From NCBI RefSeq assembly GCF_001612635.1, contig NZ_BDAV01000003.1, positions 62,001 through 126,000 of the forward strand: DNA of 64,000 bases. Direction: 5' to 3'. Both the position numbers and the translations under genes were made by a program. Shown here piece after piece: positions 29,394 to 37,294 of this stretch. The DNA is from Nocardia africana NBRC 100379. GTDB lineage: Bacteria; Actinomycetota; Actinomycetes; Mycobacteriales; Mycobacteriaceae. Position 1 is the first letter of the stretch. Each line of letters opens with the position of its first letter. Below the pieces are notes generated by a model, which had not been told where the DNA came from, made no database searches, and saw only the letters and a program-made list of their open reading frames with translations.

Positions 29394-30017
29394 TCAGAGG
29401 TCGCGGTGCGAGATGATGCCGTTCTGGATGGCCAGCGCCGCCAGCCGCACCCGCTTCTGATTCTGCGGCAGATCCTCGACGCCGAACTTCGAAAAGAGCG
29501 CTCGCAGATGGGTTTTGATCGCATCCACACTCAGATACAACTCGTCGGCGATCTGCTGATTGGAGGCGGGCGTGGCGAATTCGGTATTGCCGCGGTACGG
29601 GCGGCACAGCGCGATCAGCACCGCGCGCTGCGTATCGGTGAGCGAACGCGGACTCGGCACCGAGCCGACGGAAGTCCGGGTCGCGTCGTCGACCGTGCCG
29701 GTGTAATCGTGAAACGACAGCGTCGAGGTCCCGACCCGGATGCGGTCACCGGCCTCGAGCCGGCGGCGGCCGGCCAGCCGTTCGCCGTTGACGAAGGTGC
29801 CGTTGCGCGACAGTCCGTCGTCGACGATCGTCCAGTGCGCGCCGAGATATTCCACTGCCGCATGCAGGCGCGACACCTCGGCATCCCAGCCCAGAGACAG
29901 ATCGGCCTGCGGCGAACGCCCGATGGTGATGCGCTGATGATCCGGGGTCAGCCTCAGTTCGTGCCGGCGGCCGGTGTCGTCGATGAACCGGAGAAACGAT
30001 TCGTGAATATCCGTCAC
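29394..30017 (-). CDS. FHA domain protein with C-terminal winged/LuxR-like helix-turn-helix
   Basis: A 207-residue protein joining a phosphothreonine-binding domain to a DNA-binding-like domain. The FHA part (about 10-100) shows ITIGRSPQADLSL, VSRLHAAVEY and LSRNGTFVNGERL, the canonical GR, SRxH and NG motifs. Residues about 125-200 begin SLTDTQRAVLIALC and contain a helix-turn-helix of the type IADELYLSVDAIKTHLRALFSKFGV. The layout suggests a transcription regulator that docks onto a Ser/Thr-kinase substrate or is itself phosphorylated. GTG 30017 is used. No kinase gene lies nearby in the window. The target genes are unknown. Confidence 0.85.
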   Translation of the reverse strand: MTDIHESFLRFIDDTGRRHELRLTPDHQRITIGRSPQADLSLGWDAEVSRLHAAVEYLGAHWTIVDDGLSRNGTFVNGERLAGRRRLEAGDRIRVGTSTLSFHDYTGTVDDATRTSVGSVPSPRSLTDTQRAVLIALCRPYRGNTEFATPASNQQIADELYLSVDAIKTHLRALFSKFGVEDLPQNQKRVRLAALAIQNGIISHRDL

Positions 30018-30178
30018 CGCTTGCTACCCCACCCTCGTACCGCCAGTGACGTGGTCTGCATAGGCCCCATGGTGCCGCGCCGACGCGGCGGCGAGCAAGA
30101 TCACCACGCCGAGGCCGTCCGGGCGCGACCGCACCGAAATATGGCGAACACACGGAAATACCGCTGCGGCATCGAAAT

Positions 30179-30224
30179 GCCGCTGCCGCCCGGACGTCGC
30201 ACGAATCCTCCGGGCGGCAGCGGC
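30179..30224 (-). terminator. Terminator hairpin after lsr2
   Basis: A perfect 15-bp GC-rich stem (30179-30193 with 30210-30224) with a 16-nt loop lies 28 nt past the lsr2 stop. It is the strongest hairpin seen in the window outside the repeat at 37034-37135. Confidence 0.75.
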
Positions 30225-30252
30225 ACAGACGCAGCCGGGTCTTTCGACCGCA

Positions 30253-30618
30253 CTAGTTGTTGCGGCCGACTTCCTTGTGGTAGCTCTCCACGACATCGGC
30301 GGAGATGCGACCACGCGCGGAAACCTTGTGGCCCTTGCGCCGCGCCCACTCCCGAATTGCCGCACTCTGTTCGCGATCCATGGAAACGCGGCCCTTGGGC
30401 GCACCGGTGGTCGCACCGACCGGCTTGCTGCGCCGGCGACCGCTCACCCGGCGGGCATTGGCGACCCACACGTCCAGCCCGTCCCGCAGCTTCGCCGCAT
30501 TCGCCGCGGACAGGTCGATCTCGTACGAAACACCGTCGATCGCGAACTCGATGGTCTCGTCCGCAATGGACTCACCATCGACATCGTCGATCAGGCTAAC
30601 GGTGACCTTCTTTGCCAT
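30253..30618 (-). CDS. lsr2: Nucleoid-associated protein Lsr2
   Basis: An H-NS-like protein that bridges DNA and silences AT-rich or horizontally acquired genes. The 121-residue protein starts [15 protein letters not shown], has the N-terminal dimerisation beta region (1-60), a basic linker (VSGRRRSKP) and a C-terminal DNA-binding domain with the AT-hook-like RGR in [16 protein letters not shown] 30618 follows GAGGA. A promoter with TTGGAA and TATTCT lies in an AT-rich stretch between lsr2 and lysS, which may also permit autoregulation by Lsr2. Order clpC-lsr2-lysS is as in mycobacteria, with two genes inserted here. Confidence 0.97.
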   Translation of the reverse strand: MAKKVTVSLIDDVDGESIADETIEFAIDGVSYEIDLSAANAAKLRDGLDVWVANARRVSGRRRSKPVGATTGAPKGRVSMDREQSAAIREWARRKGHKVSARGRISADVVESYHKEVGRNN

Positions 30619-30675
30619 GCGATGAACGTCCTCTCGAAATCGTGCGACCCGGATACCAGGCCGATGCCCGAGTCG

Positions 30676-30703
30676 AGAATACCTCTAGATACGAAATTTC
30701 CAA
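30676..30703 (-). promoter_or_regulatory. Candidate lsr2 promoter
   Basis: On the minus strand TTGGAA (30703-30698) and TATTCT (30681-30676) are separated by 16 bp, about 58 nt before the lsr2 ATG. The region is unusually AT-rich for this genome. Confidence 0.45.
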
Positions 30704-30732
30704 GACGGGGAATCTGCATTCAAACCCGGTAC

Positions 30733-32298
30733 TCAGCGACCGGAGGGACGCACAATTGGGAAGAGTATGGTTTCCCGGATTCCGAGTCCGGTCAACGCCA
30801 TCAGCAACCGATCGATTCCCATACCGGTACCCGTTGTCGGCGGCATACCGTGTTCCATGGCGGCGAGGAAGTCCTCGTCCAGCCGCATGGCCTCGTCGTC
30901 GCCAGCGGCGGCGAGTCTGGCCTGGTCGACGAAGCGTTCCCGCTGCACGACCGGATCCACGAGTTCCGAATAGCCCGTGGCCAACTCGAATCCGCGGACA
31001 TACAGATCCCACTTCTCCGTGACGCCCGGCTTACTGCGATGCTGGCGCGTCAAGGGAGAGGTCTCCACGGGGAAGTCACGCACGAAAGTGGGCGCGTAGA
31101 GCTTGTCGCCATAGCTGTGTTCCCACAGTTCCTCGACAAGTTTGCCGTGGCCGTAACCCTTGTCCGGGGGAATTTCCAGACCGACCCGATCGGCCAGTGC
31201 GAGCAATTCCGGAACAGTAGTTTCCGGCGTTACCTCGACACCCAGTGAATCGGAGAGCGAGGGATACATCTCGACGGTGTTCCACTCACCACTGAGGTCG
31301 TATTCCGTACCGTCGGCGAGCGTGACCACCTGAGTGCCGAAGACCTCTTGGGCGACTTCCTGGATCAATTCCCGCATCATCCGCGCGGAATCGTCGTAGG
31401 TGCCGTAGGCCTCATAAGTTTCCAACATCGCGAACTCGGGCGAATGCGTCGAGTCGGCGCCCTCGTTACGGAAGTTGCGGTTGATCTCGAAGACCTTCTC
31501 GATCCCGCCCACCACACAGCGCTTCAGGAACAACTCCGGCGCGATGCGCAGATACAGATCCATATCCAGCGCATTGGAATGGGTGACGAACGGACGCGCC
31601 GCCGCACCCCCGTGCAGGGTCTGCAGCATCGGGGTCTCGACCTCGAGGAAACCCCTGCGCTCCAACGCGTTTCGCAATGCGCGCACGGCCGCGACCCGGG
31701 TGCGGGCCATCTCCCGCGCCTCCGGCCGCACGATGAGGTCGACATAGCGCTGCCGGACCCGCGACTCCTCGCTCATCTCCTTGTGCGCCACCGGCAGCGG
31801 ACGCAGCGATTTGGCCGCCATCGACCAGGAATCGGCCATCACGCTCAATTCGCCGGTACGGGAGGAAATCACTTCGCCGTGCACGAAGACGAAATCACCC
31901 AGATCGACATCGGCCTTCCACGCCGCCAGCGCGTCGGCGCCGACACCGTTCAGGCTGATCATCGCCTGCAGCTTGGTGCCGTCGCCCTCCTGCAGCGTGG
32001 CGAAGCAGAGCTTGCCGGTATTGCGCATGAAGATGACCCGGCCGGCCACACCGGCCTGCACTCCCGTGCTGGTGTCGGGCTCGAGGTCGGGATAGGCGGC
32101 GCGGATCTCGGCGAGGGTGTGGGTCCGCGGCACCACGACCGGATACGGCTCGACACCCGCGTCGAGCAGCCGCTCACGCTTCTCCCGGCGGATCCGCATC
32201 TGCTCGGGAACGTCGACTTCCGCTGCGGCAGGATGCGATTGCCCCGCAGGAACCCGGCCCGCGGAGCCACCGGACGAAGGGCTGTTCGGGGTGCTCAC
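30733..32298 (-). CDS. lysS: Lysyl-tRNA synthetase (class II)
   Basis: Charges tRNA-Lys. The 521-residue protein has the OB-fold anticodon-binding domain (about 60-170; [17 protein letters not shown]), class II motif 2 ([18 protein letters not shown]) and motif 3 ([13 protein letters not shown]). The first 30 residues are a Pro/Ser/Gly-rich leader. GTG 32298 is preceded by TAGGGT eight nt upstream, so the mRNA may be nearly leaderless. It lies upstream of lsr2 on the same strand, as in M. tuberculosis (Rv3598c). It is not the MprF-type LysX, as no membrane domain is present. Confidence 0.97.
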   Translation of the reverse strand: MSTPNSPSSGGSAGRVPAGQSHPAAAEVDVPEQMRIRREKRERLLDAGVEPYPVVVPRTHTLAEIRAAYPDLEPDTSTGVQAGVAGRVIFMRNTGKLCFATLQEGDGTKLQAMISLNGVGADALAAWKADVDLGDFVFVHGEVISSRTGELSVMADSWSMAAKSLRPLPVAHKEMSEESRVRQRYVDLIVRPEAREMARTRVAAVRALRNALERRGFLEVETPMLQTLHGGAAARPFVTHSNALDMDLYLRIAPELFLKRCVVGGIEKVFEINRNFRNEGADSTHSPEFAMLETYEAYGTYDDSARMMRELIQEVAQEVFGTQVVTLADGTEYDLSGEWNTVEMYPSLSDSLGVEVTPETTVPELLALADRVGLEIPPDKGYGHGKLVEELWEHSYGDKLYAPTFVRDFPVETSPLTRQHRSKPGVTEKWDLYVRGFELATGYSELVDPVVQRERFVDQARLAAAGDDEAMRLDEDFLAAMEHGMPPTTGTGMGIDRLLMALTGLGIRETILFPIVRPSGR

Positions 32299-32306
32299 AG
32301 CGAACC

Positions 32307-32312
32307 ACCCTA
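32307..32312 (-). promoter_or_regulatory. Candidate -10 (TAGGGT) of lysS
   Basis: A TAnnnT hexamer on the minus strand ends 8 nt before the lysS GTG, without a Shine-Dalgarno. Confidence 0.3.
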
Positions 32313-32364
32313 TCGTGCGCCGGAAATCCTTTTGCGAGCGCCCGACCCCCGCTCACCCGGGCGA

Positions 32365-32802
32365 TTACAGCGAGACGAGTGCGTTGATCTCACCGGCCAG
32401 ATGCGGTGCGCCGGCGGCCACCGACAGCAGCCCCGCGGCCTTTACCGCCTGATAGCCACCGACCAGATCGGTGGCCCGGTGCAGACCCAACTGCTGCAGT
32501 GTGGCGGCCGCCAAACTCGAGGTGTAACCCTCCGAGCAGACGATCACCCATTCGCGATCGTGATCGGTGGCCAGCGCGAGCCGCGCGGGGCTGGTGGGGT
32601 CCAGCCGCCACTCGAGCACATTGCGCTCGATCACCAAGGCGCCCGGCAGGGTGCCCTCCTTGACCCGCTGGGCCTGCGGGCGGATGTCGACCAGCAGGGC
32701 GCCGCGCGCGATCGCCTCCGGCAATTCGAACGCGTACATGCGCGTCAATCGCGCACGTGCCGCCTCCAGCATGTCGTTGATGGTGAGATGCGGGTACGTC
32801 AT
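32365..32802 (-). CDS. Rhodanese-like sulfurtransferase
   Basis: A 145-residue single rhodanese domain. The active-site loop is IVCSEGYTSS, with the cysteine that carries the persulfide; the domain begins with ALLVDIRPQ and ends with VGGYQAVKAAG, both typical. It overlaps the cysteine dioxygenase gene by ATGA. In several bacteria a dioxygenase that makes cysteine sulfinate, or a persulfide dioxygenase, is paired with a rhodanese for sulfide and thiosulfate handling, so a role in disposing of sulfane sulfur during cysteine breakdown is plausible. It is co-controlled with cdo by the leader described upstream. Confidence 0.9.
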   Translation of the reverse strand: MTYPHLTINDMLEAARARLTRMYAFELPEAIARGALLVDIRPQAQRVKEGTLPGALVIERNVLEWRLDPTSPARLALATDHDREWVIVCSEGYTSSLAAATLQQLGLHRATDLVGGYQAVKAAGLLSVAAGAPHLAGEINALVSL

Positions 32803-33458
32803 TTCACATCGCCTTCGGGCTGGTCGGTGAGCACGGTACGGGTGCGCCGCAGCGTTCCGTGGCCGGTCACCTCGTAATACGACATGGCGGACAGGGGTGG
32901 TGAATACGCGTGCACCGACAGCGTCGGATTCGACGGCTCGGGCACACCGGCGAACTGATCCGGGGCACGCACCACGTCGTGCACCCAGCCGAGCGGGAAC
33001 GAGGCCTGATCGCCGGCGGCGAGCGTGCGCTGACGCAATTCCTTACCGTTCCAGCGGAATTCCGAGAGCGCACCGCTCAGCACGGTGAGCGCGCCCAGCG
33101 AACCGGCGTGGTCGTGCAATTCCGTCGACCGGTCCGGCACCCAGCTGATCAGCCAGACGTCGACCTCGTCGTCGGCGAGAAGCCGGACGGCCCAACGGTT
33201 TTCGGTCGGCCACGCGCCACCGGAGGGCAGCAGGTGGTCGAAGCCGCCCGCCAGTACGTCCTCGGCGCCCTCGTCGGTCAGCCGCAGCAGATCCGCCGGG
33301 CGCAGCCGCGTCGGCAACGCGGACGAGACCGAGCGATCGGTGATCTCGGCGGTAAGCCGGTTGGCGGGCCGGGCGGGCGGCAACTGCCCCGTCCGGCGAC
33401 GCGCGGCGTCACCGCTCGCGGCGGAGGTAACAGCAGAGGTGATAACAGAGGAACGCAT
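32799..33458 (-). CDS. Cysteine dioxygenase
   Basis: Oxidises L-cysteine to cysteine sulfinate with Fe(II) and O2. The 219-residue cupin has the iron ligands His115 and His117 (TELHDHAGSLGALTVLSG) and His160 (GWVHDVV), plus HAYSPPL, which carries the conserved active-site tyrosine. No Cys-Tyr crosslink partner is evident, as usual for bacterial enzymes. ATG 33458 follows GGAG at good distance. The first 50 residues are low-complexity. The gene is preceded by a short peptide rich in Cys codons and overlapping hairpins, so expression probably responds to cysteine supply. It is inserted, with rhodanese, between coaX and lysS, which are close neighbours in mycobacteria. Confidence 0.92.
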   Translation of the reverse strand: MRSSVITSAVTSAASGDAARRRTGQLPPARPANRLTAEITDRSVSSALPTRLRPADLLRLTDEGAEDVLAGGFDHLLPSGGAWPTENRWAVRLLADDEVDVWLISWVPDRSTELHDHAGSLGALTVLSGALSEFRWNGKELRQRTLAAGDQASFPLGWVHDVVRAPDQFAGVPEPSNPTLSVHAYSPPLSAMSYYEVTGHGTLRRTRTVLTDQPEGDVK

Positions 33459-33466
33459 GAGCGAAG

Positions 33467-33548
33467 CTCCAGGAGTAGTGGATGGCCGAGGGCGGATACG
33501 CAGCCTCGACAATCAGCCGAGGCGAATCAGCCTCGACAACACTCCTGG
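33467..33548 (-). promoter_or_regulatory. Attenuator-like leader RNA of the cdo-rhodanese operon
   Basis: On the minus strand the 5' leader can fold in competing ways. An 8-bp stem joins 33541-33548 (inside the leader peptide codons) to 33469-33476, whose end covers part of the cdo GGAG. Between them lie a hairpin GAGGC/GCCTC, an alternative stem GCCTCG/CGAGGC, and a third stem CGAGG/CCTCG. These use two copies of a 12-nt direct repeat (33501-33512 and 33528-33539). The pattern is that of a translation-dependent attenuator. Confidence 0.6.
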
Positions 33549-33556
33549 GTGCTCAC
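33527..33556 (-). CDS. Cys-codon leader peptide (MSTQECCRG)
   Basis: A 9-codon reading frame GTG-AGC-ACC-CAG-GAG-TGT-TGT-CGA-GGC-TGA lies 68 nt upstream of cysteine dioxygenase on the same strand. It carries two adjacent cysteine codons just before a run of competing hairpins. A TAGACT hexamer lies about 19 nt upstream of the GTG, placing the frame at the start of the transcript. Cys-rich leader peptides that control sulfur genes are known in mycobacteria; this one is much shorter. The assignment is an inference from codon content and structure; no ribosome binding site is obvious. Confidence 0.6.
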   Translation of the reverse strand: MSTQECCRG

Positions 33557-33575
33557 GCGGAAAGTCACGAGCCGA

Positions 33576-33581
33576 AGTCTA
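33576..33581 (-). promoter_or_regulatory. Candidate -10 (TAGACT) of the cdo operon
   Basis: TAGACT on the minus strand lies 19 nt before the leader-peptide GTG and would start transcription about 12 nt upstream of it. Confidence 0.4.
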
Positions 33582-33634
33582 GCAGGGCGACCAGCGCGTG
33601 CAAGAGCGGTGTGCTTCACCCCACAACGCGCCGG

Positions 33635-34429
33635 TCACGGGCGGCGGCGCTGCTGGTTGCGCTCGTAGACCAGACGCAGGCCGTCCAGGGTCAGATGTGG
33701 CTCGTGATGATCAATGGTCTCGGATTCGGGGACGATCAGCGGCGCGGTCGGGCCCGTCGCCACCACCGACACATCGTCGCCGGCGAAGGCGTCGAGTTCG
33801 TCGCGAATCCGGTCGATCAAGCCGTCGACCAGGCCCGCGAAGCCGAACACCGCGCCGGACTGCATGCACTCCATGCTGTTCTTACCCACCACCGAACGCG
33901 GACGGGTCAGCTCCGCGCGCCGTAGCGCACTGCGGGCCACCAGCGCCTCGGTGGAGATCTCCACCCCGGGCGCGATCGTCCCGCCGAGGAACTCTCCCTT
34001 CGCCGACACCAGGTCGACACAGATGGCGGTGCCGAAGTCGACCACGATCGCCGGCGATTCGAAACGGTGATATGCCGCAAGGCAATTCACGATCCGGTCG
34101 GCGCCGACCTCTTTCGGATTGTCGACCAGCAGCGGAATGCCGGTGCGCACACCGGGTTCCACCAGCACGTGCGGCACGTGCGACCAGTAGCGGCCCAGCA
34201 TGGTGCGCAACTCCCGCAGCACCGGCGGCACCGTCGACAAGGCCGACACCCCGACCACCTGATCCAGCCGCTCGCCCACCAAACCCCGTACCTGCATGGC
34301 GAATTCGTCGGCGGTCAGCAACGGATTGGTGTGCACACGCCAGGTGTGCACCAGCTCCGCGTGCGCACCACTGCCCGAGAACAGGCCGATCTCGATACTG
34401 GTGTTGCGGACGTCGATCGTCAGCAGCAT
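33635..34429 (-). CDS. coaX: Type III pantothenate kinase
   Basis: Phosphorylates pantothenate, the first step to coenzyme A. The 264-residue ASKHA-fold enzyme has the phosphate-1 motif [13 protein letters not shown], the block [19 protein letters not shown], and [22 protein letters not shown]. It lies 21 nt downstream of panD in the leftward pantothenate cluster, giving a compact panC-panD-coaX unit as in M. tuberculosis (Rv3602c-Rv3600c). ATG 34429 is the natural start. The C terminus is basic (ERNQQRRRP). Mycobacteria rely on a type I kinase (CoaA) for activity, so essentiality here cannot be assumed. Confidence 0.95.
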   Translation of the reverse strand: MLLTIDVRNTSIEIGLFSGSGAHAELVHTWRVHTNPLLTADEFAMQVRGLVGERLDQVVGVSALSTVPPVLRELRTMLGRYWSHVPHVLVEPGVRTGIPLLVDNPKEVGADRIVNCLAAYHRFESPAIVVDFGTAICVDLVSAKGEFLGGTIAPGVEISTEALVARSALRRAELTRPRSVVGKNSMECMQSGAVFGFAGLVDGLIDRIRDELDAFAGDDVSVVATGPTAPLIVPESETIDHHEPHLTLDGLRLVYERNQQRRRP

Positions 34430-34450
34430 CCTCGCCCCGCTGCCCGCGGC

Positions 34451-34870
34451 TCAGGCGAAGGTCAGCGAGCGCGGCGAGGTCAACCCCGAACCCTCCGGGG
34501 CGTGCGCCGGGTCCGAACCCAGCTCCACCGGCCGGTTGCGGTCGTCGACGAACACCACCCGCGGCTGGTACTCACGCAGTTCCGCCTCGTCCATCATGCC
34601 GTAGGCGATCAGGATGACGAGATCACCCGGATTCACCAGATGCGCTGCGGCGCCGTTGATTCCGATCACGCCCGAACCGCGCTCACCGGCGATCACGTAG
34701 GTTTCCAGCCGGGCGCCGTTGTCGATGTCGACGATGCAGACCTGCTCGCCCTCGAGCAGATCGGCGGCGTCCATCAGATCCGGGTCCACGGTCACCGAAC
34801 CGACATAGTGCAGGTCGGCGTGAGTCACCGTGGCACGGTGGATCTTCGACTTCATCATGGTGCGCAACAT
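34451..34870 (-). CDS. panD: Aspartate 1-decarboxylase PanD
   Basis: Makes beta-alanine from aspartate for pantothenate. The 139-residue proenzyme starts [19 protein letters not shown] and has the self-cleavage site Gly24-Ser25 (YVGSVTVD), which becomes the pyruvoyl group. [20 protein letters not shown] is the family core. The C-terminal tail of about 20 residues after RNRPVELG is also seen in the mycobacterial enzyme, where PanD is the target of pyrazinoic acid. It starts 14 nt after the panC stop and shares its operon. Confidence 0.97.
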   Translation of the reverse strand: MLRTMMKSKIHRATVTHADLHYVGSVTVDPDLMDAADLLEGEQVCIVDIDNGARLETYVIAGERGSGVIGINGAAAHLVNPGDLVILIAYGMMDEAELREYQPRVVFVDDRNRPVELGSDPAHAPEGSGLTSPRSLTFA

Positions 34871-34884
34871 CGTGGTCGCCTTTC

Positions 34885-35910
34885 CTATGCGTCGGCCTGG
34901 GCAGGCTGGAAATCGGGGACAGCGTTGTGGCCGTCGGCGGGAGCGACGGGTCCGGAGGCGGCAGCCTGCGTAACCACGGAGGGCCCCGCGGACGCCGCAT
35001 CGGACAACGCGTGGGGGACGGTGACGGGGAGGTTGTCGATCAGGCGAGTGGCGCCGATGCGGGCGGCCACCAGCAGACGAGCGTTCCCGCTGCTCGGAAC
35101 GGGACCCAGATCCGAACCGCGCAACTCCAGGTAGTCGACGTCGACACCGGTCGCGCCGTCGAGCACCGAACGGGCGGCGGCCACCACCGCGTCGGGTCCG
35201 CGCCCCGCCGCATGCCGGCCCGCGGCCAGCGCGGCGGACAGCGTGATCGCCGATTCGCGCTGCTGCTCGTCCAGGTAGCGGTTGCGCGAGGACAGCGCCA
35301 GGCCGTCGGATTCGCGCACCGTGGGCACCGCGACGATATCGACGTCGAAGTTCAGATCCCGGACCATCTGCCGGATCAGCGTCAGCTGCTGATAGTCCTT
35401 CTCGCCGAAGAACGCCTCGTGCGGGCGGACGATCTGCAACAGTTTCGCCACCACCGTCAACATCCCGGCGAAATGGGTCGGGCGGCTGGCGCCCTCCAAT
35501 TCGGCGCCCAGCGGACCCGGATGGACCGAGGTGCGCGGACCGTCCGGATACATCTGAGCGACGCTCGGCGCGAACACCAGCGCCACGCCCTCCTCGCGCA
35601 GCAGTGCCACATCGCTGTCGAGCGTGCGCGGGTACTTGTCGAAGTCCTCGTTCTCACCGAATTGCAGCGGGTTGACGAAAATCGACACCACCACAACCTG
35701 ATTCGTCCGCTTGGCGCGGCGCACCAGCTCCAGATGACCCTCGTGCAGAGCGCCCATCGTCGGCACCAGCGCGACCGTGCGACCGACCCCGCGCAGCGCG
35801 GAGGTCACCGCCGAAAGAGCGGCCGGCTCGTGCACGACCGTGAGCTCGCCCGGGCGATACAGCTTGCGCAACTGTTCCGGGGTCAGCTTCTTCGCTCCCG
35901 AATTCGACAT
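34885..35910 (-). CDS. panC: Pantothenate synthetase PanC
   Basis: Joins pantoate and beta-alanine using ATP. The 341-residue protein has the HIGH-like [17 protein letters not shown], the [23 protein letters not shown] block, the pantoate site [10 protein letters not shown] and the KMSKS-like LSSRNRYL. After the usual C-terminal domain there is an extra Ala/Pro-rich tail of about 35 residues. The ATG shares one base with the stop of the upstream DUF2520 gene, a coupling also seen in mycobacteria, where that gene is Rv3603c. Confidence 0.97.
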   Translation of the reverse strand: MSNSGAKKLTPEQLRKLYRPGELTVVHEPAALSAVTSALRGVGRTVALVPTMGALHEGHLELVRRAKRTNQVVVVSIFVNPLQFGENEDFDKYPRTLDSDVALLREEGVALVFAPSVAQMYPDGPRTSVHPGPLGAELEGASRPTHFAGMLTVVAKLLQIVRPHEAFFGEKDYQQLTLIRQMVRDLNFDVDIVAVPTVRESDGLALSSRNRYLDEQQRESAITLSAALAAGRHAAGRGPDAVVAAARSVLDGATGVDVDYLELRGSDLGPVPSSGNARLLVAARIGATRLIDNLPVTVPHALSDAASAGPSVVTQAAASGPVAPADGHNAVPDFQPAQADA

Positions 35911-36893
35911 CAGTGTCCCTCCAGCAGACCGATCAGATCCGGATTCGTCCGGGCAAGCTGCGCCGTCCGCAGCGACATCGCGCGATAGCCCGCCGCCAGC
36001 TCCGGATCGGCCGCAGCCAGTGCTTCCAGGTGCGCCGAGACCGCGAGGGCGTCACCCCGCGCCACCGGGCCGGTCAGCGCCGGCAGACCGCGCCGCAGCG
36101 CATTGTCCAGCGCGGCCGAGGCCAGCGGTGCGAGCATCCGCTCCGCCAGTCCGTTGGGCTGATCGTCGACCACCTGCTGGCCCAGCAGGCCCGGACCCTC
36201 CAGCGCCGCCCGCAACGCCGCGACCGCATCGACGATCAGGGTGACCAGGTGATTACTGCCGTGCGCGAGAGCCGCGTGATACAGCGCCCGGTTCTCCTCG
36301 CGCACCCGCACCGGTTCGCCGCCCATCTCGATCACCAGCGACTGCGCGATGGCATAGCCGATCTCGTCGGCCGCGGTGATGCCGAAACAGGCATTCGCCA
36401 GACGGGCGGTGTCCTCGTCGTGGCCGGTGAAGGTCATGGCCGGATGGATCGCCAGCGGGCGGACATCGGTCAGCGGGGACAGCACGGCCACGCCGTTCGC
36501 GCCCGAGGTATGCGCGACGATCGTCCCCGGGCGAACCACCCGCGCCGCCGCCAGACCGGCCACCAGACCGGGCAGTTCACTGTCCGGTACCGCCAGGATC
36601 AGCAGTTCGCTGCGCGCGGCGATCTCCTCGACCGGCAGGATCCGCGACTCCGGCAACCGCGTCCGCGCCCGATGCCGCGACGCATCGGAAATCGCCGACA
36701 CCCCGAACACCACATGCCCGGCCCGCTCCAGCGCGACACCCAGCGCCGAACCCACCCGGCCGGCCGACACGATGCCGACCGTCAGCCGGGCCGGGGCCGG
36801 ATCACTGCCGGGTGCAGCGGATGAGCCCGAGACCGCGGGCGCGGCGGGGCGCGACGAATCGGCCTCGTCGGGCCGCGAAAAATCGGAGGTCAC
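35910..36893 (-). CDS. Rossmann-fold/DUF2520 protein (Rv3603c-like)
   Basis: A 327-residue dehydrogenase-like protein. An N-terminal NAD(P)-binding fold starts at [24 protein letters not shown] (about 40), and the C-terminal DUF2520 domain holds [17 protein letters not shown] and [17 protein letters not shown]. The layout resembles ketopantoate reductase or prephenate dehydrogenase relatives; its position directly before panC suggests it could supply the ketopantoate reductase step, but this is not proven. GTG 36893 follows GAGAGGA. The first 38 residues are a Ser/Pro/Ala leader. Upstream in-frame sequence crosses the palindromic repeat and is rejected as coding. Confidence 0.88.
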   Translation of the reverse strand: MTSDFSRPDEADSSRPAAPAVSGSSAAPGSDPAPARLTVGIVSAGRVGSALGVALERAGHVVFGVSAISDASRHRARTRLPESRILPVEEIAARSELLILAVPDSELPGLVAGLAAARVVRPGTIVAHTSGANGVAVLSPLTDVRPLAIHPAMTFTGHDEDTARLANACFGITAADEIGYAIAQSLVIEMGGEPVRVREENRALYHAALAHGSNHLVTLIVDAVAALRAALEGPGLLGQQVVDDQPNGLAERMLAPLASAALDNALRRGLPALTGPVARGDALAVSAHLEALAAADPELAAGYRAMSLRTAQLARTNPDLIGLLEGH

Positions 36894-37023
36894 CGTTGTC
36901 CTCTCGGAAGGCGTTCCAGTCCCGCATAGCGGGTACCGGACGTTACGAGTCGAGAATAGGTAGTGACCGGGGGCCCTGCCAGAGGACCCGCGCGTGATAT
37001 TTCCCTCAGTAGCTTTGGCCTGC

Positions 37024-37057
37024 GCTTTGCTCCGGCGGGGTCTCGGCCCCCTGGGCC
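37024..37057 (-). repeat. Dispersed intergenic repeat, copy B
   Basis: The reverse complement of these 34 bases matches 16586-16619 at 32 of 34 positions. It forms the left arm region of a larger palindrome. Confidence 0.8.
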
Positions 37058-37135
37058 TCGATTTTTCCCTCCTCCGCTCAGTCGCTGCGCTCCTTCGCTC
37101 CGTCAGTCCAAAATCGAGGCGGGCCGAGACCCGCC
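37034..37135. repeat. Nested inverted repeat (possible small mobile or multicopy element)
   Basis: The outer arms (37034-37049 and 37121-37135) pair with one bulged base. The inner arms (37055-37065 and 37110-37120) are a perfect 11-bp inverted repeat. The loop contains GCTCAGTCGCTGCGCTCC and the related CTTCGCTCCGTCAG. The layout is like a short non-coding palindromic element. Confidence 0.7.
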
Positions 37136-37294
37136 AAGGTTTACGGCTCGTAGATGTGAACCTGATCGGTTTTCGAGGACCGAGGGCGGACGGCTCCTGG
37201 TGTGTTCCTCGAACGAGGCGGCGGAAAGACCGTCGGGGGGGCACATCGTTTCGATGTACACCCCGTCGGATGACTTACTCGGCGACGCCGGGCC

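Larger units (their letters stand above)
36894..37294. other. 401-nt intergenic region with a palindromic repeat
   Basis: No gene is visible. The region holds repeat copy B and its nested inverted repeats (37024-37135). The remainder is ordinary high-GC sequence that should contain the promoter of the DUF2520-panC-panD-coaX unit. Confidence 0.7.

Noticed and set aside
36894..37244. N-terminal extension of the DUF2520 protein
   Set aside because: It would pass through the palindromic repeat and has no conserved sequence; GTG 36893 has a good ribosome binding site.
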